Shown: piece after piece, positions 9,135-19,450 of the stretch
Numbering within the stretch: position 1 is the first letter of the stretch
Layout of the letters: each line of letters starts with the position of its first letter
Assembly: GCF_002934065.1 (NCBI RefSeq)
Contig: NZ_CP018049.1
Location: 866,501-930,500, forward strand
Direction: 5' to 3'
From: Pseudomonas orientalis
Lineage (GTDB): Bacteria > Pseudomonadota > Gammaproteobacteria > Pseudomonadales > Pseudomonadaceae
DNA: 64,000 nucleotides
Position numbers and translations under genes: made by a program
The notes under the pieces: generated by a model
What the model was told of the DNA's origin: nothing
What the model saw: only the letters and a program-made list of their open reading frames with translations
The model's database searches: none

Positions 9135-10097
9135 ATGTCCGATAAAATTGAACTTCGCGCAGAGGTGCCGTCCGAATTGGGCGGCCAACGCCTCGATCAA
9201 GTCGCCGCACAATTATTCGCTGAGCACTCGCGCTCGCGCCTTTCCGCCTGGATCAAAGACGGCCGCCTGACTGTGGATGGAGCGGTTATCCGCCCGCGAG
9301 ACACAGTGCATGGCGGTGCGATTCTTGAGCTGACTGCCGAGCAGGAAGCCCAGGGAGAATGGGTCGCCCAGGACATCGAGCTGGATATCGTCTATGAGGA
9401 CGATGACATCCTGGTCATCAACAAACCCGCAGGCCTGGTGGTTCACCCGGCGGCCGGGCACGCTGATGGCACCTTGCTCAATGCCTTGTTGCACCACGTG
9501 CCGGACATCATCAACGTGCCGCGCTGCGGCATCGTGCACCGTCTGGACAAGGACACCACCGGCCTTATGGTGGTGGCCAAGACCATTCAGGCGCAGACGC
9601 AACTTGTTACTCAATTGCAGAGTCGCAGCGTCAGCCGGATCTACGAATGCATCGTGATCGGCGTCGTGGTGGCCGGTGGCAAGATCAATGCACCCATTGG
9701 TCGCCACGGCCAGCAGCGCCAGCGCATGGCGGTGATGGAGGGCGGCAAGCAGGCCGTCAGCCACTATCGCGTGCTGGAGCGTTTCCGTTCCCACACCCAT
9801 GTGCGGGTCAAGCTGGAAACCGGTCGAACTCACCAGATCCGCGTGCACATGGCCCACATCAACTTCCCGTTGGTCGGCGATCCGGCCTACGGTGGTCGCT
9901 TCCGCATTCCGCCTGCGGCCAGCCAAACCATGGTCGAATCGCTCAAGACGTTCCCGCGCCAGGCACTGCATGCACGCTTCCTGGAGCTGGATCATCCGAC
10001 GAGCGGTCAGCGCATGAGCTGGGAATCGCCGCTTCCGGACGATCTGGTCTGGCTGTTGTCGCTGCTCAAGCAGGATCGCGAGGCGTTTGTCGGATGA
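9135..10097 (+). CDS. rluD: 23S rRNA pseudouridine synthase RluD
   Basis: This 320-aa enzyme makes pseudouridines 1911, 1915 and 1917 in helix 69 of 23S rRNA. It has an N-terminal S4 RNA-binding domain (GGQRLDQVAAQLF ... RLSAWIKDGRLTVDG) and the RluA-type catalytic domain with HRLDKDTTGLMVVAKT, whose aspartate is the catalytic residue. ETGRTHQIRVHMAHI and GDPAYGG are further family motifs. It is divergent from bamD and overlaps pgeF by 3-4 bases (ATGA), so the two are likely translated together. Confidence 0.96.
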   Translation: MSDKIELRAEVPSELGGQRLDQVAAQLFAEHSRSRLSAWIKDGRLTVDGAVIRPRDTVHGGAILELTAEQEAQGEWVAQDIELDIVYEDDDILVINKPAGLVVHPAAGHADGTLLNALLHHVPDIINVPRCGIVHRLDKDTTGLMVVAKTIQAQTQLVTQLQSRSVSRIYECIVIGVVVAGGKINAPIGRHGQQRQRMAVMEGGKQAVSHYRVLERFRSHTHVRVKLETGRTHQIRVHMAHINFPLVGDPAYGGRFRIPPAASQTMVESLKTFPRQALHARFLELDHPTSGQRMSWESPLPDDLVWLLSLLKQDREAFVG

Positions 10098-10819
10098 GTG
10101 ACTGGCTGATTCCTGACTGGCCTGCGCCGTCTCAGGTCAAAGCCTGCGTCACCACCCGTGCGGGCGGCGTCAGTGTGGCGCCGTTCGACAGCCTCAACCT
10201 GGGCGACCATGTGGAGGACAGCCTTGAGGCCGTCCTCGAAAATCGTCGTCGCCTTACCGCAGCGTTCGATATCCAGCCGGCCTGGTTGCGCCAGGTCCAC
10301 GGCACCACGGTGGTCGAGGCCGATCCGGGCCGGATCGCCGAAGCCGATGGCAGTTGGACCAGCACACCTGGCATCGCCTGCACCGCCATGACGGCCGATT
10401 GCCTGCCTGCATTGTTCTGCAATCGAGCAGGTACCCGTGTTGCGGCGGCTCATGCCGGTTGGCGTGGGTTGGCGGCAGGGGTGCTGGAGGCGGCGTTCGA
10501 AAGCCTTGAGAGCCCGCCCGCCGACGTTCTGGTCTGGCTCGGCCCGGCCATCGGCCCGCAGGCCTTTGAAGTCGGTCCCGAGGTGCGTGAAGCGTTCATG
10601 CAGCAACTGCCGGCAACTGCCCAAGCCTTTGTTCCCAGCCGTAATCCCGGCAAGTTCATGGCCGACATCTATCAACTTGCACGCCTGCGCCTTGCCGCGC
10701 GAGGTGTCACCGCCGTCTACGGTGGCGGCTACTGCACCGTGACCGACCCGCGTTTCTTTTCCTATCGACGCAGCCCGCGTACGGGCCGATTCGCCTCCCT
10801 TGTCTGGCTTGACCGCTAG
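10094..10819 (+). CDS. pgeF: Peptidoglycan editing factor PgeF (YfiH, multicopper-type)
   Basis: This is a 241-aa member of the YfiH/PgeF family, cytoplasmic enzymes that remove wrongly placed L-serine from UDP-MurNAc precursors and in other hosts act as purine nucleoside enzymes. The conserved metal-site residues are present: TADCLPALFCN, AAAHAGWRGLAAGVL and GGGYCTVTDPRFFSYRR. The start overlaps the rluD stop as ATGA. The gene order bamD / rluD-pgeF-clpB is common in Pseudomonas. Confidence 0.93.
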   Translation: MSDWLIPDWPAPSQVKACVTTRAGGVSVAPFDSLNLGDHVEDSLEAVLENRRRLTAAFDIQPAWLRQVHGTTVVEADPGRIAEADGSWTSTPGIACTAMTADCLPALFCNRAGTRVAAAHAGWRGLAAGVLEAAFESLESPPADVLVWLGPAIGPQAFEVGPEVREAFMQQLPATAQAFVPSRNPGKFMADIYQLARLRLAARGVTAVYGGGYCTVTDPRFFSYRRSPRTGRFASLVWLDR

Positions 10820-10849
10820 ACTGTCCTGATCTGTATCAACCATCCACTG

Positions 10850-10878
10850 CTTGAATCCCGCAGAATCCACCCCATCTA
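10850..10878 (+). promoter_or_regulatory. Sigma-32 (RpoH) heat-shock promoter of clpB
   Basis: The -35 element CTTGAAT lies at 10850-10856 and the -10 element CCCCATCTA at 10870-10878, separated by 13 bases. This matches the known RpoH consensus (CTTGAAA, 13-15 bases, CCCCATNT) almost perfectly. It lies 77 bases ahead of the clpB start. Confidence 0.92.
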
Positions 10879-10954
10879 TAGGGGTATCTGGCAGGTTTCT
10901 TCATTCAGGATGTGTTTGTTCATAGCTCCGGCCTGCTCAAAAGGAAGGTGACTA

Positions 10955-13519
<2,565 letters not shown>

Positions 13520-13545
13520 GCCCAGTGGCCAGTGCCATAAGAGGA

Positions 13546-13572
13546 GGCCCCGCATTGCGGGGCCTTTTTTTT
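13546..13572 (+). terminator. Intrinsic terminator of clpB
   Basis: The stem GGCCCCGCA / TGCGGGGCC is followed directly by a run of eight T, 27 bases past the clpB stop. Confidence 0.93.
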
Positions 13573-13704
13573 CGATAGGGCGTTGAACTGTAAGGCAAAG
13601 GCTTGTAAAGTGCGCCCCGCAGCAACGTCAGCCCACGGGTTTCTTCTCCCCAAGAAGAAATCAGAAAGAAGCGCAAATCATTGTCTTAAAAGCAATTTAA
13701 AGGG

Positions 13705-13732
13705 TTGACAGGGGTTTTTAAGATTGTAGAAT
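13705..13732 (+). promoter_or_regulatory. Sigma-70 promoter of the tRNA cluster
   Basis: TTGACA at 13705-13710 and TAGAAT at 13727-13732 are separated by 16 bases. The bases after the -10 are GC-rich (AGCGCGCC), a discriminator type associated with stringent control of stable RNA genes. It lies about 107 bases ahead of tRNA-Asn. Confidence 0.8.
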
Positions 13733-13838
13733 AGCGCGCCTCAGAGACGCTAACGTAGCGATACGGACAGGGTCGAAGAGAAGCTACACAGCGGTAAATG
13801 TTGTAGTTTGAAATATGTTGTACTTTGAAATATATAGT

Positions 13839-13914
13839 TCCGTGATAGCTCAGTCGGTAGAGCAAATGACTGTTAATCATTGGGTCCCAGGTTCGAGTCC
13901 TGGTCACGGAGCCA
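13839..13914 (+). tRNA. tRNA-Asn (anticodon GTT)
   Basis: This is a 76-base cloverleaf. The acceptor stem TCCGTGA pairs with TCACGGA, the anticodon loop is CTGTTAA with anticodon GTT, and the T-loop is GTTCGAGTC. The CCA end is encoded. Confidence 0.97.
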
Positions 13915-13923
13915 ATTTCAAAC

Positions 13924-14000
13924 CGGGGTATAGCGCAGTCCGGTAGCGCGCCTGCTTTGGGAGCAGGATGTCGGGAGTTCGAATCCCCCTACCCCGACCA
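13924..14000 (+). tRNA. tRNA-Pro (anticodon TGG), first copy
   Basis: This is a 77-base tRNA. The acceptor stem CGGGGTA pairs with TACCCCG, the anticodon loop contains TTTGGGA with anticodon TGG, and CCA is encoded. It is identical to the second copy at 14176-14252. Confidence 0.97.
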
Positions 14001-14005
14001 TATTT

Positions 14006-14081
14006 GGGTCGTTAGCTCAGTTGGTAGAGCAGTTGGCTTTTAACCAATTGGTCGTAGGTTCGAATCCCACACGACCCACCA
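14006..14081 (+). tRNA. tRNA-Lys (anticodon TTT)
   Basis: This is a 76-base tRNA. The acceptor stem GGGTCGT pairs with ACGACCC, the anticodon is TTT in loop CTTTTAA, and CCA is encoded. It lies 5 bases after tRNA-Pro, so one transcript is likely. Confidence 0.97.
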
Positions 14082-14145
14082 TTTTTGAGACCAGTTAGCG
14101 CTGGAATCAGATCTTAAGATCAGAGGCCAAAAGCACTGATCGAAG

Positions 14146-14170
14146 AAGGCGACTGAAAGGTCGCCTTTTT
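14146..14170 (+). terminator. Hairpin between tRNA-Lys and second tRNA-Pro
   Basis: The stem AAGGCGACT-type arm (AGGCGAC / GTCGCCT) is followed by TTTTT and looks like an intrinsic terminator for the first three tRNAs. It lies 6 bases before the second tRNA-Pro, which must either escape it or have its own promoter. Confidence 0.75.
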
Positions 14171-14175
14171 ATTAC

Positions 14176-14252
14176 CGGGGTATAGCGCAGTCCGGTAGCG
14201 CGCCTGCTTTGGGAGCAGGATGTCGGGAGTTCGAATCCCCCTACCCCGACCA
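14176..14252 (+). tRNA. tRNA-Pro (anticodon TGG), second copy
   Basis: This is a 77-base tRNA, identical in all positions to the copy at 13924-14000. It is separated from the first three tRNAs by a terminator-like hairpin and followed by its own terminator. No clear promoter of its own was seen in the 94 bases after tRNA-Lys. Confidence 0.97.
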
Positions 14253-14256
14253 TATT

Positions 14257-14293
14257 AAAAATCCTCGTATCGAAAGATACGGGGATTTTTTTT
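14257..14293 (+). terminator. Intrinsic terminator of the tRNA cluster
   Basis: The arms ATCCTCGTAT and ATACGGGGAT with loop CGAAAG are followed by a run of eight T. A-rich bases before the stem may make it work in both directions. Confidence 0.88.
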
Positions 14294-14404
14294 GCCTGCG
14301 CGAAACTCAGGACCGATTGAAACAGTGTGGGAGGGGCGGTGCGATAATTCGACTCGCCCCCGATTACACCAGAAGAACTACCTGTGATGCTTGCCCGCCA
14401 AACA

Positions 14405-14992
14405 CTATCGCAGCAGCCCCGATAGCAAAATACGAAAGCTGGCGATTGCCTGTGTCGATGCCTTGTGTGGGTCAGCCGCGCCAGCGATCCACAGAGAAGC
14501 ATTCAACGCTGCACCATTGACCAGATAGGCGGTCGCCTGTGCATCTACCGGTTTGACCACGTTCTGGTCGATCAACGCTTGAATGCTACGCATAGTGCTG
14601 GCCAGGCAGGCGCTCTGGCTGGCCGTCCGCGCCGGATCGCCAAGAACCGCGGGGCCATCCAACAGCACAATTCGTTGAATTTCCGGGTTAAGTGCCAGCT
14701 TGATCCATTCGACACTTTCCTCGACGAACCCCTCCCAAGGCGTACTGGCCTGTTCTACAACTGCACGCAGGTGCGCAGAAGATTCTTCGTCTATCTGGGC
14801 AATAACGGCTTCCAGCAGGCCTTTCTTGCCGCCGAAGTGGTGGTAGAGCGCACCGCGTGTCAGTTCGGCATCCGCTGTCAGATCCTCCATGGCGGTCTCG
14901 GCGTAGCCCTTTTCGGCAAAGGCTTTGCGGGCTGCAGCGATCAACTTGCTGCGTGTTGACGCAATCATATCCGCACGTTTTTGTCGCGCCAT
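14405..14992 (-). CDS. TetR/AcrR-family transcriptional regulator
   Basis: This is a 195-aa repressor-type protein. The N-terminal helix-turn-helix region (residues about 10-55) contains RSKLIAAARKAFAEKGYAETAMEDLTADAELTRGALYHHFGGKKGL, a textbook TetR DNA-binding domain (quoted here in parts: AFAEKGY, TRGALYHHFGGK). The C-terminal ligand domain is less conserved. The start at 14992 is supported by AAGGAG 6 bases upstream; the reading frame remains open for 23 more codons. It is divergent from a zinc-independent NADP oxidoreductase across a region of palindromic sites, so it probably represses that gene and itself. Confidence 0.92.
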   Translation of the reverse strand: MARQKRADMIASTRSKLIAAARKAFAEKGYAETAMEDLTADAELTRGALYHHFGGKKGLLEAVIAQIDEESSAHLRAVVEQASTPWEGFVEESVEWIKLALNPEIQRIVLLDGPAVLGDPARTASQSACLASTMRSIQALIDQNVVKPVDAQATAYLVNGAALNASLWIAGAADPHKASTQAIASFRILLSGLLR

Positions 14993-15020
14993 CAGGCTCT
15001 CCTTATCAATCATGGGTGCA

Positions 15021-15070
15021 TTGACATGCAGTACGTATGTTAATACATTAATCACATACACTTTGTATGT
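15021..15070. promoter_or_regulatory. Divergent promoter region with TetR-type operator palindromes
   Basis: A promoter for the plus-strand oxidoreductase can be read as TTGACA (15021-15026), 17 bases, TACATT (15044-15049). Two inverted repeats overlap or follow it: ATGT-TAAT-ACAT at 15037-15048 and ACATAC-ACTTT-GTATGT at 15054-15070. They share the half-site ACAT/ATGT, and both are placed to block transcription, which fits autoregulation by the adjacent TetR protein. Which repeat is bound is inference. Confidence 0.72.
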
Positions 15071-15127
15071 AAGTGCGGCGAAAGCTGCCTACCGGATCAT
15101 TTGATCAACCTGAGCGGGAGAAATGTA

Positions 15128-16159
15128 ATGACAACGCTATCGAATCAGCAGGTCGTACTGGCGGCGCGCCCGGATGGGGACCTGAAGCCATCCGACCTTC
15201 GTCTTGAAGATGTCGCAGTACCCATACCGGGCGAGCGCGAAGTTCTGCTGGAGACCATTTACCTCTCCATTGACCCCTATATGCGCTGGTGGATGAGGGC
15301 GGAAAAATCCTATAACGATCCTATCGAGATCGACCAGGTCATCGTCGGCGCCACGGTGTCGCGGGTGAGGGAGTCCCGTCATCCCGATTGGCCAGTCGGT
15401 TTGTGGGTATTGGCTTTTTCCGGGTGGAAACGCTTTGCCATTTCAGATGGCAGCGACCTGCGTCAACTTGATCCAGACCTGGCACCGCCTTCCACCGCAT
15501 TGGGCGTACTGGGAATGACAGGTTTCACGGCCTATGCGGGTTTGCGCAACATTGGCAAGCCCAATCCAGGTGAAACCGTAGTGGTTGCTGCTGCGAGCGG
15601 CGCGGTCGGCTCTATGGTCGGACAAATCGCCCGCCTGCGTGGCGCTCGAGCGGTAGGCATCACTACCGGTGCGAAAAAGCTCGCCTACTTGAAGGACGAG
15701 CTGCATTTCGATGCAGTCGCCGATTACAACGCGCCGGATTTTGCAGAACAACTGGCCAACGCCTGCCCGAACGGCATTGATGTCTACTTTGAAAGCGTCG
15801 GTGGAAAAGTCTGGGATGCTGTTCTGCCGCTCTTGAATACTTACGCTCGCGTTCCTGTCTGCGGGATTATTTCTCAATACGAGAAACCGTCCGGTGCTCA
15901 GGAAAGCAATGATCGTCTATCCAATACGATGGCGCAGATAATGAGCAAGAGCCTTACCCTGCGCGGTTTCATCCAGACGGAATACGCTGAAGAGCAAATG
16001 GCAGATTTTCTTGAGGAAGCGGTCCAGTGGATCGCCGACGGCAAGTTGAGTTATCGCGAGCAGATTACCCATGGGTTGCATACAGCACCGCAAGCCTTGA
16101 TTGACCAACTCAAGGGACGTAATTTTGGTAAAACGATTGTTCAGTTAGGCGAGCCATGA
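15128..16159 (+). CDS. NADP-dependent oxidoreductase, CurA/YncB (MDR) family
   Basis: This is a 343-aa medium-chain reductase without zinc. The N-terminal ADH_N_2-type domain (LYLSIDPYMRWWM as TIYLSIDPYMRWWMR) and the cofactor domain (GETVVVAAASGAVGSMVGQIA, AASGAVGS) are typical of the CurA / leukotriene B4 12-hydroxydehydrogenase group, which reduce alkenals and alkenones with NADPH. GVYFESVGG-like motif (DVYFESVGGKVWD) is also present. The physiological substrate is unknown. It is preceded by GGGAG and is divergent from the TetR gene, suggesting induction by a reactive small molecule. Confidence 0.9.
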   Translation: MTTLSNQQVVLAARPDGDLKPSDLRLEDVAVPIPGEREVLLETIYLSIDPYMRWWMRAEKSYNDPIEIDQVIVGATVSRVRESRHPDWPVGLWVLAFSGWKRFAISDGSDLRQLDPDLAPPSTALGVLGMTGFTAYAGLRNIGKPNPGETVVVAAASGAVGSMVGQIARLRGARAVGITTGAKKLAYLKDELHFDAVADYNAPDFAEQLANACPNGIDVYFESVGGKVWDAVLPLLNTYARVPVCGIISQYEKPSGAQESNDRLSNTMAQIMSKSLTLRGFIQTEYAEEQMADFLEEAVQWIADGKLSYREQITHGLHTAPQALIDQLKGRNFGKTIVQLGEP

Positions 16160-16288
16160 CTTGCCCGCCAACGGAATGATGGGCTGCGTAATTCTTTTTC
16201 AAAACGTCCAGTGTTTTGAAGGCAAGCATCCAGGGTGGGAAGTTGCAGATAACAGCTTGGCGGTATAGAGCGCCTTAAGGACAGCGAT

Positions 16289-16735
16289 ATGATCCGGTTA
16301 GCCGAAGCAAGTGATGAGTTCGAGATCAGACATTGCGCTGAACAAGCCTACGCGCGTTATGTGCCATTGATCGGTCGCAAGCCAGCCCCGATGATCGCCG
16401 ATTTCATCACGCAGATAGCGGCCGGAGTGGTCTATGTTGCGCTTGACGATCAAGCCAGGTTTCAGGGCTTTATTGTGTTCTATGTCAAGGACGGGTATTG
16501 CCTATTGGAAAACGTGGCAGTCCTCCCGAGCGCAGCCGGGCGGGGGGTTGGAAGGGCGCTGATCAGCTTTTGTGAAAAAGCCGCCAGCGCGCGCGGTGTG
16601 AACGCCGTTCATCTCTATACCAATGCGAAGATGGCAGACAACCTCTCGATATATCCCAAGCTTGGGTATGTGAAAGTAGCTGAGCGCAGGGAGTATGGTT
16701 TCGATCGCGTTTACTTCGAAAAAAGCCTTACATAA
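16289..16735 (+). CDS. GNAT-family N-acetyltransferase
   Basis: This is a 148-aa single-domain acetyltransferase. The acetyl-CoA binding motif A is seen as ENVAVLPSAAGRGVGRALISFCEKAA (core RGVGRALI), followed by the late motif VHLYTNAKMADNLSIYPKLGY. Substrate cannot be told. It lies 129 bases past the oxidoreductase with AAGGA-like bases ahead of the ATG. Confidence 0.88.
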   Translation: MIRLAEASDEFEIRHCAEQAYARYVPLIGRKPAPMIADFITQIAAGVVYVALDDQARFQGFIVFYVKDGYCLLENVAVLPSAAGRGVGRALISFCEKAASARGVNAVHLYTNAKMADNLSIYPKLGYVKVAERREYGFDRVYFEKSLT

Positions 16736-16805
16736 CCAGGCGCGTCTTGCCAGAGGCTGGTTCAGATGGCGATTCTGCAAGGTAGGTGGGGCTTCACCAC
16801 CGTCT

Positions 16806-16903
16806 GTAGGCGCGAGCTTGCTCGCGAAAAACTCACAGGCACCGCGTTCATTCAGGAAACACGCGTTATCGTTGACGTTTTTCGCGAGCAAGCTCGCTCC
16901 TAC
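16806..16903. repeat. REPIN of the GTAGG-CGAGCTTGCTCGCG family (copy 1)
   Basis: Two REP palindromes in opposite orientation (each of the CGAGCTTGCTCGCGAAAA type) flank a 50-60 base core, giving a 98-base inverted-repeat element. The core is a diverged reverse complement of the core at 29159-29256. It lies in the gap between the GNAT gene and ndh. Confidence 0.88.
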
Positions 16904-16920
16904 CCCATTGTTTTATCTTG

Positions 16921-18219
16921 TCAGTGCAGTTTCAGGCGCGGCTCAGTCCCGCGTCCGATCTTGCTGCCGAGCATCAGCATCGCCGTGCGGAAAAAGCCAT
17001 ACAGCGCCATCTGGTGCATGCGGTACAGCGACACGTAGAACATCCGCGCCAACCAGCCCTCGAGCATCACACTGCCGGTCAGGTTACCCATCAAGTTACC
17101 CACTGCGGAAAAGCGCGACAGCGAGATCAGCGAGCCGTAGTCGGTGTATGTGTAGGTTGGCAGTTCCTTGCCTTCAATCCGCAGCTTCAGCGACTTGGCG
17201 AGCAATGAAGCCTGTTGGTGAGCGGCTTGCGCGCGGGGCGGCACATTGCGGTCGGTGCCTGGTTGCGGGCAGGCGGCGCAATCGCCAAAGGCAAAGATGT
17301 TTTCGTCGCGGGTGGTCTGCAGCGTCGGCAGCACCTGCAACTGGTTGATGCGGTTGGTCTCCAAACCATCGATGTCCTTGAGAAAACCCGGTGCGCGGAT
17401 CCCGGCAGCCCAGACTTTGAGACTGGCCGGGATCACCTGGCCGCTGCTGGTGATCAGCGCGTCGGCGGTCACTTCGCTGACGGCGGAGTTGGTCAGCACG
17501 GTCACCCCGAGTTTCTCCAGGGTTTTATGCACCGGCCCGCCGATCCGCTCCGGCAGCGCGGGCAATACCCGTGGGCCGGCTTCGATCAGGGTGATGTGCA
17601 TGTTTTCCGGCTTGATGCGATCCAGGCCGTACGCCGCCAGCTCATGGGCGGCGTTATGCAGTTCCGCCGCCAGCTCAACGCCGGTGGCGCCGGCGCCGAC
17701 GATGGCGACGCTGATTTGTTCGACCGTGTCGGTCTGCCCGGCGTGGGCGCGCAGGTAATGGTTGAGCAACTGCTGATGAAAGCGCTCGGCCTGTTTACGG
17801 GTGTCGAGGAACAGGCAATGTTGCGCGGCGCCCTCGGTGCCGAAATCGTTCGTGGTGCTGCCCACTGCAATGACCAGGCTGTCGTAGCCCAGGACGCGTG
17901 CAGGCACCAGTTCCCGGCCTTCTTCATCGAGGGTGGCGGCCAGTTGGATTTTCTTCTGTTCGCGGTCAAGCCCGCTCATACGTCCCAACTGGAACTCGAA
18001 GTGGTTCCATTTCGCCTGGGCGACGTAATTGAGTTCGTCTTCCGAAGAGTTCAGCGAGCCGGCCGCTACTTCGTGCAGCAGCGGTTTCCAGATATGCGTC
18101 AGGTTGGCGTCCACCAGCGTGATGCTGGCTTTGCCGCGTTTGCCCAGGGTCTTACCCAGGCGGGTCGCCAGCTCCAGGCCGCCGGCACCGCCGCCGACGA
18201 CAATAATACGATGGGTCAT
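16921..18219 (-). CDS. ndh: Type II NADH dehydrogenase (non-proton-pumping)
   Basis: This is a 432-aa FAD enzyme that passes electrons from NADH to quinone at the inner face of the inner membrane without pumping protons. Two dinucleotide-binding folds are visible: VVGGGAGGLELATRLG at the N-terminus (FAD) and VAIVGAGATGVELAAEL near residue 170 (NADH). The C-terminus has the amphipathic, tyrosine-rich tail expected of membrane-attached NDH-2 (LARMFYVSLYRMHQMALYG). The ATG at 18219 gives the standard MTHRIIVVGGG start; an in-frame TTG at 18234 lacks a ribosome site. Confidence 0.93.
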   Translation of the reverse strand: MTHRIIVVGGGAGGLELATRLGKTLGKRGKASITLVDANLTHIWKPLLHEVAAGSLNSSEDELNYVAQAKWNHFEFQLGRMSGLDREQKKIQLAATLDEEGRELVPARVLGYDSLVIAVGSTTNDFGTEGAAQHCLFLDTRKQAERFHQQLLNHYLRAHAGQTDTVEQISVAIVGAGATGVELAAELHNAAHELAAYGLDRIKPENMHITLIEAGPRVLPALPERIGGPVHKTLEKLGVTVLTNSAVSEVTADALITSSGQVIPASLKVWAAGIRAPGFLKDIDGLETNRINQLQVLPTLQTTRDENIFAFGDCAACPQPGTDRNVPPRAQAAHQQASLLAKSLKLRIEGKELPTYTYTDYGSLISLSRFSAVGNLMGNLTGSVMLEGWLARMFYVSLYRMHQMALYGFFRTAMLMLGSKIGRGTEPRLKLH

Positions 18220-18279
18220 GGGGATATCTCGCAAGGCTAAAAGAAATCGGAGCAGTTACCCCCGCGAGCGCCAGGCAGC

Positions 18280-18453
18280 TCATAGCGTCAGGTAACTCAA
18301 AAGGCGGCTCAGCAGACCGAGCCCGATCACCACCACCAGCACCACACAGAGGAGCAGCCATGGCCTGAAAGGCTTGCGCTCGACTCTGTGCTGGGAGAGT
18401 TGCAGGTACTCTTCGACATGCTGTTGGTCATCGGGTTTCAGGCGGCTGCTCAT
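18280..18453 (-). CDS. DUF3094 family small membrane protein
   Basis: This 57-aa protein has a charged N-terminus (SSRLKPDDQQHVEEYLQLSQHRVERKPFRPW) and one C-terminal membrane segment (LLLCVVLVVVIGLGLLSRLLSYL). It matches the DUF3094 family of gamma-proteobacteria, whose role is unknown. GAGG lies 7 bases ahead of the ATG. It is upstream of ndh on the same strand, which is also the order in P. aeruginosa, so the two may be cotranscribed. Confidence 0.83.
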   Translation of the reverse strand: MSSRLKPDDQQHVEEYLQLSQHRVERKPFRPWLLLCVVLVVVIGLGLLSRLLSYLTL

Positions 18454-18506
18454 AAAGGCCTCGTCAGGTAGACGTTGCAAAAGGGCGTCACGTTACAGCC
18501 TGTGGA

Positions 18507-19136
18507 TCAAAGGCTGATGCCCACATCGAACACTATGCTGCGGCCCAGGTTGTTGCGCAAGAAATCCGGCGCGTCCGGATGGGCGAACAGCACGCGCGCA
18601 AAGGTTGGCCCCACCAGCGACAGGGAGCGCCAGCCCTGGCGCAGATATTCGGTTGGCGGCGGAAAGTGGCTGTTGAGGTCCAGCACTTCGCGCTTGAGGC
18701 TGGCGAAGGCGATGAGGTCCAGCTCCCCCAGGTCCATGCCGCGTTCCTTGTAGTTATGCGCTTTCTTGCGCAGTGTCGGTGCCAGGCGCAACAGGAACTC
18801 ATGGGCGGGAATGCGCTTTGGCTTGGCTTCGCGCCGCACCAGTTGGCTCAAGGAGAAAGCGCTGCGTCTGCGCAGCAATTCGTCGCGCCATTCGTCGTTC
18901 AGGCGGCGGCCTTCGTCCAATACAAAGAACACTTCAAAACTGGCGTCGCGAAACAGCACGTCCGGCGGCTCGGTGCCTGCGGCGTGGAACTCTTCGGCGC
19001 GATAGGGCACGTTCAAGCCTTGCAACAGGCGCTGGCAGACCCAACGCTCACGCTCCCATTTGCGGGCATTGGACAGAAATGCGTTGGCTTGTTCGGCTGC
19101 TACGGTGAGCAAGCGCAAATAATCTGAGTCATCCAT
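18507..19136 (-). CDS. DUF1780 protein (putative endonuclease fold)
   Basis: This 209-aa soluble protein matches the DUF1780 family of Pseudomonas and relatives, described as a putative endonuclease-like fold of unknown function. It is rich in arginine and glutamate (NARKWERERWVCQRLL), with a central DVLFRDASFEVFFVLDEGRR stretch that resembles the D...(E/Q) beta-hairpin of restriction-like nucleases. It sits upstream of the DUF3094 and ndh genes in the same direction, 53 bases apart. A nuclease activity is inference only. Confidence 0.8.
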   Translation of the reverse strand: MDDSDYLRLLTVAAEQANAFLSNARKWERERWVCQRLLQGLNVPYRAEEFHAAGTEPPDVLFRDASFEVFFVLDEGRRLNDEWRDELLRRRSAFSLSQLVRREAKPKRIPAHEFLLRLAPTLRKKAHNYKERGMDLGELDLIAFASLKREVLDLNSHFPPPTEYLRQGWRSLSLVGPTFARVLFAHPDAPDFLRNNLGRSIVFDVGISL

Positions 19137-19450
19137 CTGCGTAGCTTAGCGTTCAAATGATGACCGCAGGAAGACTCGCTGCGACACTGGCGCTGCCTGG
19201 TAGGCGATGCATTGGGTGCCCAGTGATGGTGCGGCGCATTGGCGCCAGTATTCGGGGCCTTGCATCATGCACTTAAACAGTGCGCAAAGTTGCATGATAA
19301 AGATAAGAAGACTGCCAGGCCGCCGGTTATATCGCATCACGGCGCCGAAGTGTTTCGCGGTGCAGTGAGTTTGGGCAAGTCTAGGCAACACAGGTGGCTT
19401 GAGTTAGAGTCGAGACAGTGAATTTTCTATGGATAGATAAGAAGCGACCC
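19137..19450. other. Intergenic region between DUF1780 and LysR genes
   Basis: This 314-base gap separates two minus- and plus-strand genes and must hold both promoters. No open frame with a ribosome site, no REP element and no strong hairpin with a T-run was seen. It is the left edge of the accessory block that follows. Confidence 0.5.

Noticed and set aside
14326..14370. Extra REP of the TGTGGGAGG family after the tRNA terminator
   Set aside because: One arm (TGTGGGAGGGGCGGT) is there but the matching arm is degenerate; it is at most a remnant.
14107..14502. 131-codon minus-strand frame over tRNA-Pro
   Set aside because: It runs through the tRNA and its terminator; no ribosome site or family.
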